From contig CAYTXI010000083.1 of assembly GCA_964441935.1 (NCBI GenBank), positions 1 to 11,817 of the forward strand: 11,817 nt of DNA, in the 5' to 3' direction. This stretch comes from JBBDMC01 sp964441935. Lineage in GTDB: Bacteria > Pseudomonadota > Alphaproteobacteria > Rhizobiales > Kaistiaceae. Shown here piece by piece: positions 7,343 through 11,817 of this stretch (its first letter is position 1; every line of letters begins with the position of its first letter). The notes beneath the pieces were generated by a model that had not been told where the DNA came from, made no database searches, and worked only from the letters and a program-made list of their open reading frames with translations. The position numbers and the translations under genes were made by a program.

Positions 7343-7702
7343 TCAGTCGCCGAGAAGGCGGCGCCGTTCCTCGAACTCATCCTTGTCGATCTCGCCCCGC
7401 GCGAAGCGCTCCCTGAGGATATCGATCGGGCTGCGGCGCGGCGATTCCGGCATTTGCGCGGCGGGTCCCTGCCACGGTCCGCCGAGCCAGCGCACGAGAA
7501 GGACTGCGAGCGCGATCACCGCGGCCAGGACCAGGATCATGAAGAACGGGCCGAGTATCATCCCGTACCATCCGCCACCCCATCCCATCATGCCCGGGCC
7601 ATGCTCAAACCACTCGGGGTTGGCCGTTTCCTGGGCGCGGACCGCTGTCGACGCGAACGCCAGACCGGTGCCTGCCAATACCGCTTTCAAATTCCAGATC
7701 AT
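7343..7702 (-). CDS. SHOCT-domain small membrane protein
   Basis: The product is 119 residues. An N-terminal signal-like segment (about 1-23, ending VRA) precedes a Gly/Met/Trp-rich stretch (HGPGMMGWGGGWYG, about 34-47). One strong transmembrane helix spans about 48-71, followed by a Pro-rich linker. A C-terminal SHOCT domain covers about 91-118 (IDILRERFARGEIDKDEFEERRRLLG). SHOCT is a short helical oligomerisation module, usually at protein ends. Topology would place SHOCT in the cytoplasm if the signal is cleaved. The Met/His-rich stretch might bind metal, which is speculation. ATG at 7702 has GAGGA 8 bases upstream. It is tightly packed with the DsrE gene (8 bases) and lies 42 bases after the MFS gene. 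No catalytic residues are seen; a scaffold or membrane-anchor role is inference. Confidence 0.85.
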   Translation of the reverse strand: MIWNLKAVLAGTGLAFASTAVRAQETANPEWFEHGPGMMGWGGGWYGMILGPFFMILVLAAVIALAVLLVRWLGGPWQGPAAQMPESPRRSPIDILRERFARGEIDKDEFEERRRLLGD

Positions 7703-7744
7703 CTCCTTGCTCCTCGTTGTTGGCCGCGGCCGAACACACAGCGG

Positions 7745-9067
7745 TCACGCCATCGCGCGATTGAGCCGAGGGTGTGTCTCCTCGCCGAACCACCACAGGA
7801 CCGCGCCGGAAGCGAACATCGAAACGGCCACGAACCAAAAGGCGGCAGTCATTTCGCCGGTGAAATGCGCGGCGATGCCAAGACCGAAGGCGCCGATGCC
7901 ATAGCCGAGGTCGCGCCAGAAGCGGTAAATACCGATCGCCGAACCGCGCCACGTGGGCGGCGATATGTCGGCCACGGCCGCTGACAGGTTGGGATAGAGC
8001 AGCGCCATGCCGAAGCCGGTGACGGCGGCAGACGCCGACCACCACACGGTGCCCTCACCGGCAAGCATCATCGCGACGCCGGCGCCGCAAATCCACATGC
8101 CCGCGATGTTCGGCCACCGGCGCCCGACATGGTCGGAGAGCCGTCCCGTGAAGAGTTGCGAGCCGCCCCACACGAAGCCATAGATGCCGACGATCCAGCC
8201 GATGTTCGGCAGGCTCACGCCTTGTTGGTAGAGGAAAATCGGATAGAACACCCAGACCAGGGCATCGACGAACTTCTCAACGAGCCCGGCCTGGCTGATC
8301 GCGGCGAGACGCCGGTCTCGCCACGACATCAGCGAGAAGACCTGCCAGGTGGTCGGGTGCTCCGAAAGGTTTTGCGGATAGCGCGGCCGCAGGCCCTTGG
8401 ACGCTGTCTTCGCGTGGTTCGCGGCTTCGGCCCTTGCCCAGGGGAGCGTGTCCTTGACCCACAACTGAGTCAGTAGCATCGCCAGCAAAACCACGGCCAA
8501 GCCGAACAAGAGCAGTCCCAGGCGCGCGCCGAGCGCGGTGGCCGCATAGCCGGTGACGACACCCGCCGCTGCGACGCCGACATAGCCTGAGAACTCGTTG
8601 AGGCCGATGGTCACGCCCCTTTGATCCGGTCGCGTGAGGTCGAGCTTCGACGTCTGGGTCATGGACCAGGTGAGCCCCTGGTTGACGCCAAGCAGCACCG
8701 TAGCGGCGACGATCCAGTTCCAGTCAGGTGCGAAATAGATGAGGAACGGGATCGGCAGCGCCACGACCCAGCCGAGCATCAGGACGTGCCTGCGGCCTAT
8801 TCTCTCCGACAGTCGCCCCGCCACGAAGTTGAGCACGCCCTTGACGACGCCGAAGGCGACCACGAACGCGGTCAGCAGCACGAAGGAGCCAGCCGGGACA
8901 CCGAATTCGCTCTCGGCGAGGGCCGGCACCACGGTGCGCATCATCCCGATCGCGAACCCGACCAGGAGCACCTGCAGGAGCTGGTGCAGAAACTGATCGA
9001 GATTCTCGCGAATGCCGTGGGTGAGATCCGCCGTTTCGCCTTCGGAGATGTTCGCTGTGTTGGTCAC
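7745..9067 (-). CDS. Major facilitator superfamily transporter
   Basis: The product is 440 residues with about 12 hydrophobic segments in two halves of six, split by a charged loop around residues 205-255. The MFS motif A appears in both halves: GRLSERIGRR (84-93) and GRLSDHVGRR (308-317). The N-terminus (1-28) is polar and cytoplasmic, without a signal peptide. The start is GTG at 9067. Its GTGA overlaps the TGA of the upstream MBL gene by 4 bases, a sign of translational coupling. The substrate cannot be read from the sequence. Position in a sulfur operon suggests export of a sulfur oxyanion or uptake of a sulfur compound, but drug- or sugar-type transport cannot be excluded. Confidence 0.9.
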   Translation of the reverse strand: MTNTANISEGETADLTHGIRENLDQFLHQLLQVLLVGFAIGMMRTVVPALAESEFGVPAGSFVLLTAFVVAFGVVKGVLNFVAGRLSERIGRRHVLMLGWVVALPIPFLIYFAPDWNWIVAATVLLGVNQGLTWSMTQTSKLDLTRPDQRGVTIGLNEFSGYVGVAAAGVVTGYAATALGARLGLLLFGLAVVLLAMLLTQLWVKDTLPWARAEAANHAKTASKGLRPRYPQNLSEHPTTWQVFSLMSWRDRRLAAISQAGLVEKFVDALVWVFYPIFLYQQGVSLPNIGWIVGIYGFVWGGSQLFTGRLSDHVGRRWPNIAGMWICGAGVAMMLAGEGTVWWSASAAVTGFGMALLYPNLSAAVADISPPTWRGSAIGIYRFWRDLGYGIGAFGLGIAAHFTGEMTAAFWFVAVSMFASGAVLWWFGEETHPRLNRAMA

Positions 9068-9804
9068 GCTGCGGTAGCCGTCAGGCCTGAGTTGACCGCG
9101 CGGATTTGCGCCGCGCCGGCGGGAGGCGGCGGTATGTCGGCGAGCATGGCGTGAACGAACTCAGCCTCGTCCGCGATGCGGAACGGTTTGTTGTTCCGTT
9201 TCTCGAAACCGATGGTCGAGGTCGGCTTGCCGCTCAGACTGCGTCCGCAAACGGAGCCGGAAAAAGCCCCCGGCAGCACCTCGATATGATCCGGCAAGGC
9301 CCAGAGACTGCGGGCGCTGCGGAAAAGTGCGCGAGCGCCCTCCTCCGCGCTGGTGGCAAGCTCGGTGCGGCCAAGATCGCCCACCATCAGAGTGTGGCCG
9401 GTCAGGACGAACCACGGCTCCCGCGATCGGGTCCGATCCGTCACGACGAGCGAGATGTGCTCTGGCGTGTGACCGGGCGTGTGCATGACCTTGATCATCA
9501 CGTTGCCGAGCTCCAGCACGTCACCGTCGTGTACACCCCTGAACGGGAACTTCGCCTCGGCCTCGTGGAACAGCACGTACTCCGCGCCTACTGCACGAGC
9601 CAGGTCGCGGCCGGGCGAGACGTGGTCGGCGTGCAAATGCGTGTCGATCACGTAGCGGATGCGCAAGCCCGTGGCCTCGGCAGCCTCCACATACGGTGCG
9701 ATATCGCCGACCGGATCGACGACAGCGCCAGCGGCCTGGCTACCGCACCCGAAAAGGTAAGAGGCTGCAACGGGGTCGCCGTGTAGGAACTGGCGCAGGA
9801 TCAT
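9064..9804 (-). CDS. MBL-fold hydrolase, persulfide dioxygenase-like
   Basis: The product is 246 residues of metallo-beta-lactamase fold. The metal motif THLHADH gives His56, His58, Asp60 and His61. His112 (HTPGHTPEH) and Asp143 (MVGDLGRTE) follow. In ETHE1-type persulfide dioxygenases a mononuclear iron is held by two His and one Asp, and equivalents are present here. The late region reads LPGAFSGSVCGRSLSGKPTSTIGFEKR, matching the PAHGAGSLCG-type segment of MBL-rhodanese relatives. The usual late His is replaced (Ala180). ATG at 9804 has GGAG 7 bases upstream, so the frame's extension to 10200 is rejected. It is the first gene of the operon, facing the ArsR-rhodanese regulator. The substrate is probably glutathione persulfide or another persulfide; glyoxalase II-like thioester hydrolysis is the alternative. 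Confidence 0.87.
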   Translation of the reverse strand: MILRQFLHGDPVAASYLFGCGSQAAGAVVDPVGDIAPYVEAAEATGLRIRYVIDTHLHADHVSPGRDLARAVGAEYVLFHEAEAKFPFRGVHDGDVLELGNVMIKVMHTPGHTPEHISLVVTDRTRSREPWFVLTGHTLMVGDLGRTELATSAEEGARALFRSARSLWALPDHIEVLPGAFSGSVCGRSLSGKPTSTIGFEKRNNKPFRIADEAEFVHAMLADIPPPPAGAAQIRAVNSGLTATAA

Positions 9805-9861
9805 GAGACGTCTCCGTGTTCGGTTCCGGCCATCGAGCTGATGGCGCCGGCAGATAAGGCC

Positions 9862-9890
9862 TTGACAGGTCAGTAAATTTCTGTCATTCA
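9862..9890 (+). promoter_or_regulatory. Possible promoter of the ArsR-rhodanese gene
   Basis: A perfect TTGACA lies at 9862-9867. A 17-base spacer leads to CATTCA at 9885-9890, a poor -10 match. Transcription would start near 9897, giving a short leader with GAGG ahead of ATG 9927. The -10 overlaps the operator-like dyad, which fits autorepression. No convincing promoter was found for the opposite strand. Confidence 0.4.
9863..9886. promoter_or_regulatory. Dyad TGACAG-N12-CTGTCA
   Basis: TGACAG (9863-9868) and CTGTCA (9881-9886) are perfect 6-bp arms around 12 bases. The left arm also forms TGAC-AG-GTCA. It overlaps the TTGACA box and the next dyad. It may be a second operator; function is inferred only from position. 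Confidence 0.35.
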
Positions 9891-9907
9891 AACTATCTAT
9901 TGAATGA
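9884..9907. promoter_or_regulatory. Operator-like dyad TCATTCAA-N8-TTGAATGA
   Basis: Perfect 8-bp inverted arms at 9884-9891 and 9900-9907 surround an 8-base A/T-rich spacer. A further half-site, ATTGAA, lies at 9911-9916. A/T-rich dyads of this layout are typical of ArsR/SmtB-family operators. Its position between the regulator and the divergent operon supports control of both. Confidence 0.55.
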
Positions 9908-9926
9908 TAGATTGAACCGAGGCGGA

Positions 9927-10601
9927 ATGTCAAGCGAGAACCCCAAGCACGCGCTCTTCGTCCAGTTCGCCCTTGTCGCCAGGACGCTCGGCCATCCGGA
10001 CCGACTCGAACTGCTGGAGCATCTCGGCCAGGGCGAGCGCGGCGTGGAGGCGCTGTCTCGGCGCGTCGGCCTTTCGATCGCCAACACCTCCCAGCACTTG
10101 AAGCAGCTGCACAGGGCCGGTTTGGTGGCGTCGCGAAGGGACGGGAAATTCGTTCTCTACCGGCTGACCGACGAAGCCGTGGTCGACCTCGTCGGCTCAC
10201 TCCGGCGGGTGGCGGAGCGCAATCTCGCGGATGTCGATCGCGTCGTGCGAGGATACTTCGCTGAACGTGACAACCTCGAACCGGTCACGCGAGAGGAACT
10301 GCTGGAGCGCACGCGCGACGGGCTGGTTACGGTCCTCGATGTCCGCCCGGCAGACGAGTTTGCCGCTGGCCATCTTCCTGGCGCCGTCAATCTTCCGCTG
10401 AAGGAGCTGGAAGGACGGCTCGCCGAGCTCGATCCCGGACAGGAAATCATCGCCTACTGTCGCGGCGCGTATTGCGTGCTGTCCTATGAGGCCGTCGCGG
10501 CTCTGCGCGCACGCGGCTTCAAGGTCCGCCGGCTGGAAGAGGGCCTGCCGGAATGGCGTGCGGCCGGGCTGCCGGTCGCGACCGGCCCCGCGCCGGGTTA
10601 G
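9927..10601 (+). CDS. ArsR-family regulator fused to a rhodanese domain
   Basis: The product is 224 residues from ATG 9927, which has GAGG 4 bases upstream. A TTG at 9900 would add nine residues but lies inside the operator dyad. Residues about 10-90 are an ArsR/SmtB winged helix: RTLGHPDRLELLEHL, recognition helix SIANTSQHLKQLHRAGLV (50-67), and wing SRRDGKFVLYRL. A helical linker (about 90-120) leads to a rhodanese domain (about 123-217) with LDVRPADEFAAGHLPGAVNLPL and the catalytic loop YCRGAYC (Cys178, Cys183). The DNA-binding half contains no Cys, so it lacks the dithiol pair of BigR/SqrR-type persulfide sensors and the metal-site Cys of ArsR. Inference: the rhodanese cysteines accept sulfane sulfur and switch DNA binding, derepressing the divergent operon and itself. 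The pairing of these two domains is known in other genomes. Confidence 0.9.
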   Translation: MSSENPKHALFVQFALVARTLGHPDRLELLEHLGQGERGVEALSRRVGLSIANTSQHLKQLHRAGLVASRRDGKFVLYRLTDEAVVDLVGSLRRVAERNLADVDRVVRGYFAERDNLEPVTREELLERTRDGLVTVLDVRPADEFAAGHLPGAVNLPLKELEGRLAELDPGQEIIAYCRGAYCVLSYEAVAALRARGFKVRRLEEGLPEWRAAGLPVATGPAPG

Positions 10602-10959
10602 GGACTGCGGCCTCGATCGCGGTTCGAAGCAGGCGTCATGCGAGCGACATCGCCGCGGTCGGTGGGGTCGCTGCCGATGTTGATGGCCCACGCAACGGAC
10701 CGTTGAAGGCGCTTCGTTCCATGCCGATCAGCCAATCACCGCAAATACGTCGTCGAGGACGGGCGATGGTGCCGCGCCTCCCCTTGTGTCGTGGCGCCAT
10801 ATTGCTCCGCACCATGGCCTATGCTAAGCGAACGGCGACGTTCGGGATGGGGCCGGTCGGACGCACCGACCTCCCTGAAAATGCAATCCGTTCAAGGCCT
10901 TAATGATACGGGGCGAACGCTTCCGGAGCAGGCCCGCTGCGCTGGGGAACAGGGACTGA
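10602..10959. other. 358-base gap between regulator and atpH
   Basis: No credible gene is seen; the open frames here lack ribosome sites and family features. There is a 13-base palindrome CAACGG-A-CCGTTG at 10693-10705, and a weak 6-bp stem AGCGAC/GTCGCT at 10643-10672. No strong intrinsic terminator follows the regulator. The ATP synthase promoter should lie here, but no -35/-10 pair is convincing. Confidence 0.6.
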
Positions 10960-11520
10960 GTGGCCGACAGTAACGCACTCGTTGCCGGTGTAGCAGAGCG
11001 CTACGCCAACGCGCTGTTCGAGCTGGCGCTCGACGAGGAGTCGCTTGCCGCCGTCGAGAAGGACCTCGACGGTTTTGCTACGCTGATGAATGAGAGCGCC
11101 GACCTCAGACGGCTGGTGAGGAGTCCCGTGTTCTCCGCCGACGAACAGACCCGTGCCATCGGTGCTGTCCTCGACAGTGCCGGGATCGTCGGGCTCGTCG
11201 CTAACCTGATCAAGGTAGCGGCCGCCAACCGCCGGCTGTTCGCGGTTCCCGACATGATCGCCGCGTTCAAGCAGCGCGCGGCGCGCCACCGTGGCGAGGT
11301 CTCGGCCGAGGTGACCAGCGCCGAGGTGCTCGCCAACGGTCAAGTCGACGCGCTGAAAGAGGCGCTCAAGGCGGCGCTCGGCAGGGACGTTGCGTTGGTT
11401 CCCAAGGTCGATTCGGCACTGATCGGCGGGCTCGTCGTCAGGGTCGGCAGCCGCATGATCGACGGGTCGCTCAGGACCAAGCTCAATTCGCTCAGACTCG
11501 CCATGAAAGAGGTCGGCTGA
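10960..11520 (+). CDS. atpH: F1Fo ATP synthase subunit delta
   Basis: The product is 186 residues, normal for bacterial delta (OSCP homologue), which ties the F1 head to the peripheral stalk b subunits at the inner membrane. The N-terminal helical bundle begins VAERYANALFELALDE (11-26). The C-terminal signature ALIGGLVVRVGSRMIDGSLRTKL is at about 153-175. GTG start at 10960 has AGGGA 4 bases upstream (10951-10955) and a second purine run just before. It overlaps atpA by one base (TGATG), the usual tight coupling. Order atpH-atpA without atpB/E/F matches alphaproteobacteria, where the Fo genes are at a separate locus. Regulation is not readable in the gap upstream. Confidence 0.96.
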   Translation: MADSNALVAGVAERYANALFELALDEESLAAVEKDLDGFATLMNESADLRRLVRSPVFSADEQTRAIGAVLDSAGIVGLVANLIKVAAANRRLFAVPDMIAAFKQRAARHRGEVSAEVTSAEVLANGQVDALKEALKAALGRDVALVPKVDSALIGGLVVRVGSRMIDGSLRTKLNSLRLAMKEVG

Positions 11521-11817
11521 TGGACATCCGGGCCGCAGAGATCACCACGATCCTGAAGGAGCAGATCAGGAACTTCGGCAAGGAGGCGGAGGTCTCCGAG
11601 GTCGGCCAGGTGTTGTCGGTCGGTGACGGCATCGCGCGTATCTATGGGCTGGACAATGTCCAGGCCGGCGAAATGGTCGAGTTCCCCGGCGGCATCCGCG
11701 GCATGGTGCTGAACCTCGAGACCGACAACGTCGGCGTCGTCATCTTCGGCAACGACCGCGACATCAAGGAAGGCGACACGGTCAAGCGCACCGGCGCCAT
11801 CGTCGAGGTGCCGGTGG
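11520..11817 (+). CDS. atpA: F1Fo ATP synthase subunit alpha, 3'-truncated
   Basis: ATG at 11520 shares its A with the atpH stop. The frame stays open to the window end, giving 99 complete codons. The N-terminus (MDIRAAEITTILKEQIRNFG) and the following beta-barrel (VGQVLSVGDGIARIYGL, GEMVEFPGGIRGMVLNLE, NVGVVIFG) are characteristic of alpha. Alpha carries non-catalytic nucleotide sites and alternates with beta in the F1 head. The P-loop and the rest of the protein lie beyond the window. No oddity is seen in the visible part. Confidence 0.97.
   Translation, partial: MDIRAAEITTILKEQIRNFGKEAEVSEVGQVLSVGDGIARIYGLDNVQAGEMVEFPGGIRGMVLNLETDNVGVVIFGNDRDIKEGDTVKRTGAIVEVPV

Noticed and set aside
6720..7904. 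394-residue plus-strand frame across the flavoprotein, DsrE and SHOCT genes
   Set aside because: It runs antisense through three recognisable genes and shows no domain or ribosome site.
9805..10200. N-terminal extension of the MBL frame to 10200
   Set aside because: It would cross the divergent control region and overlap the regulator; the MBL fold starts at the ATG with a good ribosome site at 9804.
1..11817. tRNA, rRNA, CRISPR array or insertion sequence
   Set aside because: No cloverleaf, regular repeat-spacer pattern, transposase or terminal inverted repeats were seen by eye on either strand.

Overview
The window is GC-rich, densely coded bacterial chromosome. The order lpdA - xerC - transaldolase - priA - atpH - atpA, together with the protein sequences, points to an alphaproteobacterium (Rhodospirillales/Hyphomicrobiales-like). 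This assignment rests on remembered gene order and family resemblance, not on a search.

Region by region: (1) 1-1335 is the 3' part of a dihydrolipoamide dehydrogenase gene. A GC-rich hairpin separates it from convergent minus-strand genes. (2) 1390-3420, minus strand, holds a small exported protein, the XerC-type recombinase and a small Schiff-base transaldolase. (3) 3515-5713, plus strand, is priA, the replication-restart helicase, divergent from the transaldolase. (4) 5780-10601 is an accessory-looking sulfur module. A compact five-gene minus-strand operon is transcribed in the order MBL-fold hydrolase, MFS transporter, SHOCT membrane protein, DsrE-like protein, SQR/FCSD-like flavoprotein. 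Divergent from it is a regulator in which an ArsR-type winged helix is fused to a rhodanese domain. The 122-base divergent region holds two overlapping dyads and a perfect TTGACA box. (5) 10602-10959 is a non-coding stretch ahead of the F1Fo ATP synthase operon: atpH complete, atpA cut by the window end.

How the genes may work together: the sulfur module looks like a sulfide/persulfide sensing and detoxification unit. The flavoprotein would oxidise sulfide through its Cys pair, the DsrE protein (CGTC) could relay sulfane sulfur, and the MBL protein resembles persulfide dioxygenases. The MFS and SHOCT proteins would add transport and membrane functions. The fusion regulator has no cysteine in its DNA-binding domain, so any thiol-based sensing would have to use the rhodanese cysteines. 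This is the most interesting system in the window. The individual families are known; the sensing mechanism proposed here is inference.
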